Shown piece after piece: positions 36,118-45,204 of a stretch of DNA of 64,000 nucleotides. This DNA comes from an uncultured Propionibacterium sp. (GTDB lineage Bacteria; Actinomycetota; Actinomycetes; Propionibacteriales; Propionibacteriaceae), in assembly GCA_938036835.1 (NCBI GenBank), contig CALHWB010000054.1, positions 62,001-126,000 of the forward strand, read 5' to 3'. Below the pieces are notes generated by a model. It worked only from the letters and a program-made list of their open reading frames with translations. It was not told the DNA's origin and did no database searches. Positions within the stretch are counted from its first letter, which is position 1, and each line of letters starts with the position of its first letter. Made by a program: the position numbers and the translations under genes.

Positions 36118-37575
36118 GTGTCTGACCTGCTCGTGGCCATCGCGGTCATCTTCATCCTGTTCTTCATCGGTGGACTGTTCTCGGCTGCGGAGATGGCCCT
36201 GGTGACCCTGCGAGAATCGCAGTTGACCAGGCTGACGGCCCAAGGTAAACGGGGCCGGGCCATCCAGAGCCTCACCGACAACCCGAATCGTTTTCTATCA
36301 GCCGTCCAGGTGGGCGTCACCCTGGCTGGTTTCCTGTCCTCGGCGTTCGGCAGCGACTCGCTGGCCGGCAGGTATCTGGCTCCCTGGCTGGTTGCTCGTG
36401 GCCTGGCCGCAAGCGTTGCCTCGGTGCTGGCGGTGATTCTCGTCACCGCAGCGATTTCCTTTTTTTCGATAGTGCTCAGCGAGTTGACCGCGAAACGTTT
36501 GGCCATGCAGCGCCCGGAGGAGTTCGCCCTGGCCTTGGCGCCGCTGGTGGGGGGCATAGCCCGGATCGCGACCCCATTGATCTGGCTGTTAGACAAGTCA
36601 ACCAATGTGATGGTGCGCATCCTGGGGGGCGACCCCGAGGCGGGCAAGGACCAGGTGACCGAGGACGAACTGCGCTCCATGGTGGCCAATGCCGACATGC
36701 TGGGCGATGAGGAACGGCGTATCGTCGATGATGTCTTCGACGCCGGCGACCGCAGCCTGCGGGAGGTCATGGTGCCCCGCACCGAAGTCGAGTTCCTATC
36801 CGGCGATCTGCCGGCCTACAAGGCATTACGCATGGTCCAGGATAATCAGCGTTCTCGATACCCGGTCACCGACGGCTCTCCCGACCAGGTGGTCGGCTTC
36901 CTGCACGTCCGGGATCTGATGAATCTGGACAGCCCGTCGCGGTACACCCCGGTGAAACGGCTGGCCCGCCCGGTTCTCAGCCTGCCGCAGACCGTGAAGG
37001 TGCTGCGGGCGCTGACCGAGATGCGGCGAGCCGCGGCGCACCTGGCCATCGTGCAGGACGAGTACGGTGGCACGGCAGGGATCGTCACCCTGGAGGACCT
37101 TATCGAGGAGCTCATCGGTGAGATCACCGACGAATACGATGTGGTGGACGACACGGCGCTTCGCCACGAGCAGGTGAAGGACTACGAGGGCCTGATCAGC
37201 CTGGAGGACTTCGCCGATCGCAGCGGTTACCGGGTACCCGAGGGACCCTACGACACCTTGGCCGGTTTTGTGATGGCCCGACTCGGCCGGGTACCGCAAC
37301 TCGACGATGTTATCGAGGTGGAGCTGGCACCCACCGAGGATCGTGGCCCGAACGGTGCCCAGACCCTGCGGGTTTCCATGCGGGTTTCCGAAATGGATGG
37401 CCGGCGGATCGCCTGGCTTGATCTGACAAAATTGGATACAGATCAACAGGCCGCAGCCGCGCCGCGGGGTGAACCTCAGGCCGACGATGATCGTGCGAAG
37501 AGGCAGGATCTGACGGTGCGCCGGCACCAGGCCGAGGCTTCGCAGGCTGCGGACGAGACGACACCGGGAATCTAG
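36118..37575 (+). CDS. CNNM/CorC-HlyC family membrane protein with CBS domains
   Basis: 485 residues from GTG 36118; the long in-frame extension upstream is Arg/Pro/Cys-rich and non-coding in character. An N-terminal DUF21/CNNM domain has four membrane segments (LLVAIAVIFILFFIGGLFSA, the EMALVTLRESQLTRLTAQGK family loop, ISFFSIVLSELTAKRLAMQR). Two CBS motifs follow (REVMVPRTEVEFLSGDLPAY through QVVGFLHVRDL, and LAIVQDEYGGTAGIVTLEDL), then a CorC_HlyC tail (DTLAGFVMARLGRVPQLDDV). Such proteins are implicated in Mg2+ or Co2+ efflux, not haemolysis. Followed 10 bp later by an APH-like gene. Confidence 0.92.
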   Translation: MSDLLVAIAVIFILFFIGGLFSAAEMALVTLRESQLTRLTAQGKRGRAIQSLTDNPNRFLSAVQVGVTLAGFLSSAFGSDSLAGRYLAPWLVARGLAASVASVLAVILVTAAISFFSIVLSELTAKRLAMQRPEEFALALAPLVGGIARIATPLIWLLDKSTNVMVRILGGDPEAGKDQVTEDELRSMVANADMLGDEERRIVDDVFDAGDRSLREVMVPRTEVEFLSGDLPAYKALRMVQDNQRSRYPVTDGSPDQVVGFLHVRDLMNLDSPSRYTPVKRLARPVLSLPQTVKVLRALTEMRRAAAHLAIVQDEYGGTAGIVTLEDLIEELIGEITDEYDVVDDTALRHEQVKDYEGLISLEDFADRSGYRVPEGPYDTLAGFVMARLGRVPQLDDVIEVELAPTEDRGPNGAQTLRVSMRVSEMDGRRIAWLDLTKLDTDQQAAAAPRGEPQADDDRAKRQDLTVRRHQAEASQAADETTPGI

Positions 37576-37585
37576 GAGGAGGCGC

Positions 37586-38812
37586 ATGGGCGGGCCCCCG
37601 GATGGCGACGGATGGGCGGTACTTGGCTCGGACCAGATGGGCAGGCTGCTCCAGTCGGTGCTCGCCGCCGAGGGCGGGGCGTTGCGCAGCTGGACCCTCG
37701 ACCAGGTCGATCTGGTTCCCGGCCGGTACACCACGGCGGCCTATCTGGTAGAGGCCGAATGGGCGGGCCGGGGCGTCCACGAGGAGCTCATCGGGATCAC
37801 CGCTCGCGTCGGCGGCCCCAGCGAGACCGATCGGCGAGCCAGATCGTTCACCGAGCAGGGTTTAGAGGTGGTTGCCTGGCGATACCCAGACGATCCCGAA
37901 TTGCCCGGGTTGCGCACGGCCGCCTTCCCCAGCGCGGTGGCGGCGTTGCTGACCGAGCGCCTGCTGGTGCCCGGCGATGTCCGGGCGGAGGACGTTCTGC
38001 TGTCCATGGTCACCTATCGGCCGCGCCGCCGGGCAGTGGTGCGGGCCACTCTGCCCCGGCACGGCCTGACCTTCTACCTCAAGGCGATGCGGGCCGACCG
38101 GGTCAGTATCCTGCTATCGCGGCACCGGATGCTACGCGACCATCGGCTACCCGTGGCCGAGATAGTAGCGGTCACCCCGGACTCGCTGATCGTCATGCCT
38201 GCACTGCCCGGCCGGGCGCTGGCCGGCGCGTTGTTCGAACCAAAACCGCCGGTCAGCGGGCATCAGCTCGTGGACCTGCTCGACGCCCTACCGCTACCGG
38301 CCCGGGAACTGCCTCGCCGTAAACCCTGGGCCGCCCATGTGGACCACTTCGCCCGCGTGGTTGGTTCGGCGCTGCCCGAGGAAAGGCCCCGGCTGGAGTG
38401 GATGACCCAGCAGATCGTCACCGGGCTGGCCGATGTGCCCCTCGGCGAGGAGGCCACCCACGGTGACTTCCATGAGCAGCAGGTCTTCATCGGCGACCGC
38501 CGGATCACCGGGCTGTTGGACATCGACACGGTTGGTCCCGGCCGCCGGGCCGACGATCTGGCCTGTTTGCTGGCGCATGTCTCCACTGTGCAGGGCATGG
38601 ACCAAGCCCAAGCCGACCGGCTCAGCGCGCTGCTGGCCTATTGGGTGCCGGTCTTCGACCGCCGGGTAGATCCCAGTGAGCTACGGCTGCGTACCGCGGC
38701 GGTGGCCATCTCGTTGGCGACCGGCCCGTTCCGGGGCCAAGAGCGGAATTGGCCGGCGACCACCCGCCGGATTCTCCAGGCCGGCGAGGCCTGGCTTCGT
38801 CAGTTGCTTTGA
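37586..38812 (+). CDS. Aminoglycoside-phosphotransferase-like (maltokinase-like) kinase
   Basis: 408 residues. The N-terminal about 100 residues resemble the cap domain of maltokinase-like proteins (a beta-rich region with GRYTTAAYLVEAEW). The C-terminal two thirds are an APH-type kinase: LTFYLKAMRADRVSILLSRH, IVMPALPGRALAGALF (hinge), the catalytic loop EEATHGDFHEQQVFIGD (Brenner motif, base Asp) and the metal motif GLLDIDTVGPGRRADDLACL. Not a resistance determinant by context; phosphorylates an unknown small molecule. Probably cotranscribed with the upstream CBS protein. The Gly-rich loop is not clearly visible in the first lobe. Confidence 0.75.
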   Translation: MGGPPDGDGWAVLGSDQMGRLLQSVLAAEGGALRSWTLDQVDLVPGRYTTAAYLVEAEWAGRGVHEELIGITARVGGPSETDRRARSFTEQGLEVVAWRYPDDPELPGLRTAAFPSAVAALLTERLLVPGDVRAEDVLLSMVTYRPRRRAVVRATLPRHGLTFYLKAMRADRVSILLSRHRMLRDHRLPVAEIVAVTPDSLIVMPALPGRALAGALFEPKPPVSGHQLVDLLDALPLPARELPRRKPWAAHVDHFARVVGSALPEERPRLEWMTQQIVTGLADVPLGEEATHGDFHEQQVFIGDRRITGLLDIDTVGPGRRADDLACLLAHVSTVQGMDQAQADRLSALLAYWVPVFDRRVDPSELRLRTAAVAISLATGPFRGQERNWPATTRRILQAGEAWLRQLL

Positions 38813-38870
38813 AATCGCGGCGCCAGCGGCGGGCCGGCGGGGGATCCGTTCCCGGGCCGCCGAACGGTCC

Positions 38871-40184
38871 TCAGGCGTCCATCATCTGCCCGGACAGGTA
38901 TTCGGCGTAGGCCGGCAGGTCGAGTTGGCCACTGCCCGACACCCCGATCAGGATCACCTGGCCGGCACCGTCGTCCGCGGCGGTCCGCAGGTGGGCCAGC
39001 GCGCCGGCGATCGCATGATTCGATTCGGATGCCGGAATGATGCCCTCGGCGCGGGCAAACAGCACCCCCGCCGCGAAGGCCTCCCGCTGTTTGATGGCCA
39101 CCGCCTCGAGCAACCGCTGGTCGTAGGCGGCCGAGACCAGCGGCGCCATCCCATGGAAACGCAGACCGCCGGCATGCACCGGGTCGGGGACGAAATCGGC
39201 CCCCAGCGTGTACATCTTGAGCAGTGGGGTCGAGCCTGCGGTGTCCCCGAAGTCGTAACGGTATTCGCCCCTGGTCAGGGAAGGCGCGGCCGTTGGTTCG
39301 CAGGCCACCACCCGGGTCATGCCCCGCCCGGCCAGGTTCTCCCGCAGGAACGGGAAGGCCAGGCCGGCCAGGTTGGATCCGCCGCCCGCGCAGGCGAACA
39401 GGTGATCGGGCAATTGCTCGTGCACCGATTCGAGCTGGGCGATGGCTTCCAGCCCGATCACCGTCTGGTGCAGCGCGACGTGATTGAGCACGCTGCCCAG
39501 CGAATAGTTGGTGGCCGGATCCTTGGCTGCCGCCTCGATCGCCTCACTGATCGCCATGCCCAGGGAACCGGTGGTGCCGGGAAACCGCTCACGCAGCGCC
39601 CGGCCGGCCTCGGTGCGGTCGGAGGGACTCGGGTTGACCCGGGCACCGAAGGTCTCCATCTGCATGCGCCGGTAGGGTTTGGATTCGTAGCTGGCGCGTA
39701 CCTGCCAGACCTCGCATGCCAACCCGAACACCTGACAGGCGAAAGCCAACGCGGCACCCCACTGCCCGGCGCCGGTCTCGGTGGTCAGCCGGGAGATGCC
39801 GGCCTGCTTGTTGTACCAGGCCTGGGCAACCGCCGAATTGGTCTTGTGACTACCCACCGGGGAAGCGCCTTCGTACTTGTAGTAGATGCGCGCCCGGGTG
39901 CCGATCGCGGCCTCCAGCCGGTGTGCCCGGTACAGCGGTGCGGGACGCCACAGTCGGTATACCTCGCGTACTCCGGCGGGGATCTCGATCTCGCTGGCCA
40001 TGCTGAGCTCCTGCTCGATCAGCCCCGGGGCGAAGATCGCGGCCAGATCACCGGCCTGGACCGGTTCGCCGGTCGCCGGGTTCAACGCTGGTGGTGGTGC
40101 CGTGGGCAGATCGGCGGCCAGGTTGTACCAGTGGGTCGGAATCCGGTCCTCGTCGAGCAGGATCTTGGTGCGGTCGTCACTCAT
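38871..40184 (-). CDS. trpB2: TrpB-like pyridoxal-phosphate enzyme (TrpB2)
   Basis: 437 residues from ATG 40184, longer than canonical TrpB (about 400). The TrpB2 subgroup is recognised by the N-terminus HWYNLAADLPTAPPPALNPA, RPAPLYRAHRLEA, PLP Lys114 in GASPVGSHKTNSA, TETGAGQWGAALAFACQVFG, the phosphate loop FACAGGGSNLAGLAFPF and the late EGIIPASESNHAIAGAL. TrpB2 enzymes join indole with Ser or phosphoserine without tight TrpA binding. No other trp gene is near, so it is a stand-alone copy; its role (indole salvage or serine deamination) is unproven. Confidence 0.92.
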   Translation of the reverse strand: MSDDRTKILLDEDRIPTHWYNLAADLPTAPPPALNPATGEPVQAGDLAAIFAPGLIEQELSMASEIEIPAGVREVYRLWRPAPLYRAHRLEAAIGTRARIYYKYEGASPVGSHKTNSAVAQAWYNKQAGISRLTTETGAGQWGAALAFACQVFGLACEVWQVRASYESKPYRRMQMETFGARVNPSPSDRTEAGRALRERFPGTTGSLGMAISEAIEAAAKDPATNYSLGSVLNHVALHQTVIGLEAIAQLESVHEQLPDHLFACAGGGSNLAGLAFPFLRENLAGRGMTRVVACEPTAAPSLTRGEYRYDFGDTAGSTPLLKMYTLGADFVPDPVHAGGLRFHGMAPLVSAAYDQRLLEAVAIKQREAFAAGVLFARAEGIIPASESNHAIAGALAHLRTAADDGAGQVILIGVSGSGQLDLPAYAEYLSGQMMDA

Positions 40185-40403
40185 GCGACGAGCGTATCCG
40201 GGATGGGTGGCCGGCATTCCGGCGTTCACGGCCCGGGCGCTGCGCACAATGGATTCGGAATGTGCGGTCAACTGCCCGGCCCGGAGCCGGCCGGCGTCCG
40301 GTTACCTGCCGGTTGCCGACCCGGCTCGCGGCCGGCGGGCGGATGATTACGGTTGACCGGTCGTGGCGCGTTAGGCTCATTTGTCGATCGGGAGGAGCCC
40401 TTG

Positions 40404-41468
40404 ATGAAAACTGCCCATGCGGCGATCGGAATCTCGGCACTTGCCCTGGCACTGGCCGGCTGCGCGGACCCGCCGCCCGCCCAGCACCCGCCGGCCACCA
40501 GCGCCGCCGCCACCAGCACCGGCGGCTACAAGGCTTGCCTGCTGACCGGCGAGGAGGATCCCACCGTGGGCTCACCGGCCGCCCAGGCCATCGCCGGACT
40601 GGCCCGGGCCGCGAACGAATTGGGCATCCAGACCGAACGCGGCCTGGCGTCCGAGACCGACGAACAGGCCGGTGCCATCCAGGGGCTGATCGATGCGCAC
40701 TGCAATCTGGTCGTCGGCCTGGGCAGGAATGTATCCGATGCCTTCGTAGCCGCGGCGAAGGTGAATCCCGGGATCCAGTTCGCGGTGATGGACGCCAACC
40801 CCACCGAGTTGCCGCCCAACCTGCGGCCCGTGCTATTCCGAACCCACGAGTCCGGCTTCCTGGCGGGCTACCTTGCCGCCGCCCACAGCAAAACCGGTAA
40901 GGTGGGCGCCTTCGGTGCCCGGGCGGAACCGGGGGTGATCATCTATCTGGATGGTTTCGTTCAAGGGGTCAGCCACTATAACGAGGCGAAGCAGGCCTCG
41001 GTAGAGGCCATCGGCTGGAGCATCGCGGATCAGAGAGGCACCTTCGTGCATTCCGATAAGGACCCTTTCAACGACCCGGAGGCCGGGCGGGCAGCGACCA
41101 AACAGCTCACCGACCAGGGCGCAGATGTGGTGCTCGCGGTGGCTGCGGAATCCGGTGTGGGTGCGTTGGAGGTGGCCGCCGAATCCGCGGGCACCCGGAT
41201 CATCTGGACCGGTGAGGATGGCTGTGCCGTTCACGAGGATCATTGCGGCCAGATCCTGACCAGCGTGGTTAAAGATCACCAGGCTGCGCTGCTGGAACTG
41301 ATCAAGAGCGAATCCGCGGACCGCAATGTGTCTGGGGTGTTTGCGGCCAGTCTGCGCAATGGCGGCACCCATCTGACCGGTGGCGAGGATGAGCCGGAGA
41401 TCGGCCAGTTGGCTCAAGGCATCGTCGAAGGCAGGATCAAGGTGACCTCGGCGCAGGCCATCGGTTGA
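40404..41468 (+). CDS. BMP/PnrA-family nucleoside-binding lipoprotein
   Basis: 354 residues from ATG 40404 (GGAGGAG upstream). Signal peptide ends in a perfect lipobox LAGC with Cys20, followed by a Pro/Ala/Thr linker. Mature protein is a BMP (PnrA-like) type I binding fold: IDAHCNLVVGLGRNVSDAFV, IQFAVMDANPTELPPNL, TGKVGAFGARAEPGVIIYLD, GWSIADQRGTFVHSDKDPFN, GADVVLAVAAESGVGALEVA. Characterised relatives bind purine or pyrimidine nucleosides for ABC import. No permease or ATPase is adjacent, so it is an orphan receptor. The next gene, cytidine deaminase, supports a nucleoside substrate. Confidence 0.87.
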   Translation: MKTAHAAIGISALALALAGCADPPPAQHPPATSAAATSTGGYKACLLTGEEDPTVGSPAAQAIAGLARAANELGIQTERGLASETDEQAGAIQGLIDAHCNLVVGLGRNVSDAFVAAAKVNPGIQFAVMDANPTELPPNLRPVLFRTHESGFLAGYLAAAHSKTGKVGAFGARAEPGVIIYLDGFVQGVSHYNEAKQASVEAIGWSIADQRGTFVHSDKDPFNDPEAGRAATKQLTDQGADVVLAVAAESGVGALEVAAESAGTRIIWTGEDGCAVHEDHCGQILTSVVKDHQAALLELIKSESADRNVSGVFAASLRNGGTHLTGGEDEPEIGQLAQGIVEGRIKVTSAQAIG

Positions 41469-41577
41469 GCGCCATGGCGGCCGCACCGGCTGGGCCGTCC
41501 GCGAAGACCGCGGCATCGTCTGAGCCATTGTCGGTCGCGGCACGGAACCGTTCGGTGACAGGTGCCAGACTTGGACC

Positions 41578-41988
41578 ATGAGCACGATCGATTGGGCGGC
41601 ATTGCGAACCCGGGCGCTGGCCCTCACCCGGCTGGCCTATGTGCCCTATTCGAACTATCCGGTGGGGGCCGCCGCGCTGGTCGACGACGGCCGGATAGTA
41701 GCGGGCTGCAATGTCGAGAACGCCGGCTACGGGGTCACATTGTGTGCCGAATGCGGCCTGATCGGTGAGCTTATCGCCGGCGGCGGGGGGCGGCTGCTCG
41801 CCTTCTGCTGTCTGGACGCCACCGGTGGGCTGATCATGCCCTGCGGGCGGTGCCGGCAACTGCTGTGGGAACACGGTGGAGCGGAATTGCGGGTGCTGAC
41901 CCCGCTGGGGGTGCAGTCGATGGCCGAGGTATTGCCCCAGGCCTTCGATGCGCGGAGCCTGACCGGCCAGGCTCGGCAGGACGGGTGA
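41578..41988 (+). CDS. cdd: Cytidine deaminase
   Basis: 136 residues, homotetrameric CDA length. Zinc site: first Cys in GVTLCAECGLIGEL (CAE carries the proton-shuttling Glu) and the PCGRCRQLLWEHG pair. Substrate residues YVPYSNYPVGAAALVDDGRI and GCNVENAGYG are intact. Deaminates cytidine and deoxycytidine to uridines for pyrimidine salvage. Begins 109 bp after the nucleoside-binding lipoprotein on the same strand, suggesting linked nucleoside uptake and use. Confidence 0.95.
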   Translation: MSTIDWAALRTRALALTRLAYVPYSNYPVGAAALVDDGRIVAGCNVENAGYGVTLCAECGLIGELIAGGGGRLLAFCCLDATGGLIMPCGRCRQLLWEHGGAELRVLTPLGVQSMAEVLPQAFDARSLTGQARQDG

Positions 41989-42081
41989 CCGGGCCTTGAA
42001 CGAACCGCAAGATCTCTGTCATCTCGGCGCCCGGCCCGCGGCGTCGGTGACCGGCAGGCCGGCAGGGCTGGAGGATACCCG

Positions 42082-43095
42082 ATGCTGATCGCGGCCGCGG
42101 ACGGGTCATCCCTGCGTAACCCCGGGCCGGCTGGCTGGGCCTGGTATATCGACGACGACTGCTGGGCGGCCGGCGGCTGGCCTTCGGGCACCAACAACAA
42201 GGCCGAATTGCAGGCGGTACTGGATTTGCTGGAGCAGACCGCCCCGGTGGCCGGGCAGCCCCTAAAGGTGCTGTGCGACAGCCAATATGTGATCAATGCC
42301 CTGACCAAGTGGCTGCCCGGCTGGAAACGCAAGGGCTGGAAGAAGGCCGATGGCCAGCCCGTGCTGAACCAGGACCTGCTCAAGGCCCTGGATCGCGCCC
42401 TGGTCGGACGGGAGATCAGTTTTGAATGGGTGAAGGGGCACGCCGGTCACGCCATGAACGAGGCAGCCGATGCCCGGGCCCGGGCGGTGGCCACCGCCTA
42501 CCAGAACGGCACTCCGATAGACCGCGGCCCCGGGTTCGCTGGCGCTGCCGCGTCCCAGCCGGCCGGGGCAGCCGGTGGAGCACCGCTGGTGATCATGGCG
42601 GATATCGGCTCGCCGGAAACCTGCGAGCCCGCCCCGGGGCCTGCCGCCGGGACGGGCGGCCCCACCCGATCCACTTCCGGTGGCTCGGCGCATGCCGGGC
42701 CCCAACCCGACGGCCGGCTGCCCTCCGATCGGCCCCCGGGTGAGTCCGCAGACCCGGACCTGCTGGTCGTGGCCGATCTGGAGAAGGCCCTGCTCACCGA
42801 CGAGGTACGCAGCGATCCGGCCCGGCTGCGGACGCTGCTCGATCCCCAATTCAGTGAGTTCGGGGCTTCGGGGCGCATCTGGACCCGTGCCCGGATGCTG
42901 GCCAAGGCGACCCCGCTGAGCATGCGGGTGCGCTATGAACCGATCGGGGCGCATCGGTTGGCCGATGATGTGATCCTGCTGCGTTGGCGGGCTGTAGCCA
43001 CGCACGACGAATGGCTGCGCAGTTCGGTGTGGCGTCGCGCCGAGGGCAACTGGCGGTTGCTGTTCTGCCAGGGCACCGCCGTCCCGAAGGACTAA
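42082..43095 (+). CDS. Ribonuclease HI fused to a DUF4440/NTF2-like domain
   Basis: 337 residues. Residues 1-145 are RNase HI: the first Asp in LIAAADGSSLRNPGPAGWAW, Glu in TNNKAELQAVLDLLEQ, Asp in VLCDSQYVINALTKWLPGWK, and the last pair in GHAGHAMNEAADARAR. A disordered Gly/Pro/Ala linker spans about 150-225. Residues about 230-337 (LLVVADLEKALLTDEVRSDP, LRTLLDPQFSEFGASGRIWT, WLRSSVWRRAEGNWRLLFCQ) are a SnoaL/DUF4440-type cone fold, usually a small-ligand or steroid-isomerase-like domain. Cleaves RNA in RNA-DNA hybrids; the extra domain's job is unknown. Followed by a palindromic terminator. Confidence 0.88.
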   Translation: MLIAAADGSSLRNPGPAGWAWYIDDDCWAAGGWPSGTNNKAELQAVLDLLEQTAPVAGQPLKVLCDSQYVINALTKWLPGWKRKGWKKADGQPVLNQDLLKALDRALVGREISFEWVKGHAGHAMNEAADARARAVATAYQNGTPIDRGPGFAGAAASQPAGAAGGAPLVIMADIGSPETCEPAPGPAAGTGGPTRSTSGGSAHAGPQPDGRLPSDRPPGESADPDLLVVADLEKALLTDEVRSDPARLRTLLDPQFSEFGASGRIWTRARMLAKATPLSMRVRYEPIGAHRLADDVILLRWRAVATHDEWLRSSVWRRAEGNWRLLFCQGTAVPKD

Positions 43096-43230
43096 CCGAG
43101 AACGTGCGTTGGCAGGCGATGCTCCCATATGCATGAGATGCCTGGGTGCGGTTCCCATGGCTGGGGTGCGCGCGGGGGCAGTTGAGGATGCCCGGGCGGT
43201 GCAGGCGGCCTGGCGGTGCCGGAATGGCAA

Positions 43231-43260
43231 ACCGGGCCGGACCGATCGGTCCGGCCCGGT
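43231..43260. terminator. 30-bp perfect palindrome downstream of the RNase HI gene
   Basis: The sequence beginning ACCGGGCCGGACC is perfectly self-complementary over 30 bp, centred on GATC. In RNA it gives a 13-bp GC-rich stem with a GATC loop, suited to terminate the RNase HI transcript before metG. A protein-binding site is an alternative, since no U-tract follows. Confidence 0.65.
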
Positions 43261-43391
43261 GGCGACCAGGGGCTGGCGTTCGAAGGCCGCGGCCAGGCGA
43301 TGAACGATTCGGCAGCCCGCCGCGATTCAAGTGGGTCACGGCAGCCATCTAGGCGGATCGGTGGGGCCGGCCGTTCCCTAGACTATGCTGC

Positions 43392-45179
43392 ATGTGCGCT
43401 CACGTTCTGGTCACCGCAGCCTGGCCCTACGCCAATGGGCCTCGTCATATCGGCCATGTTTCCGGTTTCGGGGTGCCGTCGGATGTCTTCGCCCGATTCC
43501 AGCGAATGATAGGCAACCAGGTGCTGCTGGTGTCGGGATCCGATGAACACGGCACCGCGATCCAGGTGAAGGCCGAATCCGAGGGCCTGACCCCCCAGCA
43601 GGCCGCCGACAAGTATCACGGCATCATCGTGGCCGACCTGCAGGGTCTGGGACTCAGCTATGACCTATACACCCGCACCACCACCCGCAACCACGCCGAG
43701 GTGGTGCAGGAAATGTTCCGCAGCCTGCACGACAACGGGTACATCGTCGAGCAGACCCTGATGGGCGCCATCTCGCCGTCCACCGGCCGCACCCTGCCAG
43801 ACCGCTATATCGAAGGCACCTGCCCGATCTGCGGTTTTACGTGCGCCCGCGGCGACCAGTGCGACAACTGCGGCAACCAGCTCGACCCGATCGATTTGAT
43901 CAACCCGCGCAGCCGGATCAACGGCGAAATCCCCGAGTTCCGGGAAACCCGGCATTTCTTCCTCGACCTGCCGGCCCTGGCCGAACAGCTGAACCGGTGG
44001 TTGGATACCCGGGTCGACTGGCGTCCCAACGTCCTGAACTTCTCCTACAACTACGTCAGGGAACTGAAACCCCGAGCCATCACCCGCGACCTCGACTGGG
44101 GAGTGCGCATTCCGGTCGACGGCTGGGCAACGGAGGAACTCAAACGCATCTATGTGTGGTTCGACGCGGTCACCGGTTATCTGTCGGCCGCCATCGAATG
44201 GGCCCGCAGGCAGGGCAGGCCGGACGCCTGGCGGGAATGGTGGACCGGGGACAACGCCCGCTGCTACATGTTCATGGGCAAGGACAACATCGTCTTCCAT
44301 TCGGTCATCTGGCCATCGATGCTGCTGGGGGCCAATGGCCAGGGCAGCCGCGGCGGCCGGCCCAGCAAGGTCTTCGGAACCCTCGATCTGCCCACCGAGG
44401 TGGTTTCCAGCGAGTTCCTGACAATGAGGGGTTCCAAGGTCGATACCTCGCACGGCCACGTCATCTACGTGCGCGATTTCCTGCGCGAATTCGGTGCCGA
44501 TGCGCTGCGCTATTACATCGCGGTGGCCGGGCCGGAATCCCGGGATACCGATTTCACCTGGGACGAATTCGTCCGCCGCAACAATACCGAGCTGGCCAAC
44601 GAATGGGGGAACCTGGTCAACCGGGCGATCTCGATGGCCCATAGGAACAACGGTGAGATTCCCGCTGCGCATGACCTGCAGTCCATCGACGACAGGTTGC
44701 TGACCGCCAGCCGGGCCGGTTTCGATGCGGTCGGCGGGCTGCTGGAGCAGCGCAAGTTCAAACAGGCGATCGGCGAGGCGATGCACGTGGTTGGCCTGGC
44801 CAACCAGTATCTATCGCAAACCGAACCCTGGAAGCTGAAGGCCGACCCGCGGCGTCGAGACACGGTGCTGCATGTCGCCCTGCAGGTCGTCCAGGACGCC
44901 AACACTCTGCTCACCCCGTTCCTGCCGCATGCCGCGCAACGGGTCTTCGAACTGCTCGGTGGGCAGGGCATCTGGGCCGCCCAGCCGGAGATCGTCCAGG
45001 TGGACGAGGGTCCGGGCACCGCCAGCTATCCGGTGCTGACCGGCGATTACTCCGCCGAGCAGGCGCGTTGGCAGTCGAAACCGATCGCGGTGGGTACCCC
45101 ACTGGCCAGGCCGGTCCCGCTGTTCCACAAACTGGACGAGGCCCTAGGCCAGACCGGCCCCCAATGGGCTCCGCTGTGA
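43392..45179 (+). CDS. metG: Methionyl-tRNA synthetase
   Basis: 595 residues. Class Ia synthetase charging tRNA-Met. N-terminal [20 protein letters not shown] contains HIGH (19-22); [11 protein letters not shown] and the zinc-binding cysteines [20 protein letters not shown] (connective-peptide knuckle) follow; [15 protein letters not shown] and [15 protein letters not shown] are the methionine pocket. The KMSKS position reads [11 protein letters not shown], a degenerate form of the kind seen in archaeal-like and actinobacterial MetRS. The anticodon-binding helical domain includes [12 protein letters not shown]. No C-terminal dimerisation domain. A TAGACTAT block just upstream could be a -10. 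Confidence 0.96.
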   Translation: MCAHVLVTAAWPYANGPRHIGHVSGFGVPSDVFARFQRMIGNQVLLVSGSDEHGTAIQVKAESEGLTPQQAADKYHGIIVADLQGLGLSYDLYTRTTTRNHAEVVQEMFRSLHDNGYIVEQTLMGAISPSTGRTLPDRYIEGTCPICGFTCARGDQCDNCGNQLDPIDLINPRSRINGEIPEFRETRHFFLDLPALAEQLNRWLDTRVDWRPNVLNFSYNYVRELKPRAITRDLDWGVRIPVDGWATEELKRIYVWFDAVTGYLSAAIEWARRQGRPDAWREWWTGDNARCYMFMGKDNIVFHSVIWPSMLLGANGQGSRGGRPSKVFGTLDLPTEVVSSEFLTMRGSKVDTSHGHVIYVRDFLREFGADALRYYIAVAGPESRDTDFTWDEFVRRNNTELANEWGNLVNRAISMAHRNNGEIPAAHDLQSIDDRLLTASRAGFDAVGGLLEQRKFKQAIGEAMHVVGLANQYLSQTEPWKLKADPRRRDTVLHVALQVVQDANTLLTPFLPHAAQRVFELLGGQGIWAAQPEIVQVDEGPGTASYPVLTGDYSAEQARWQSKPIAVGTPLARPVPLFHKLDEALGQTGPQWAPL

Positions 45180-45204
45180 TCCTCGGCGGTTCGCGGGCCG
45201 ATCC

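Noticed and set aside
36118..36118. Upstream start at 35950 for the CNNM/CorC gene
   Set aside because: The extra 56 residues are Arg/Pro/Cys-rich with no ribosome site; GTG 36118 gives the family N-terminus.
43109..43303. Short frames between the RNase HI gene and metG
   Set aside because: They overlap the 30-bp palindrome and show no protein-like composition.
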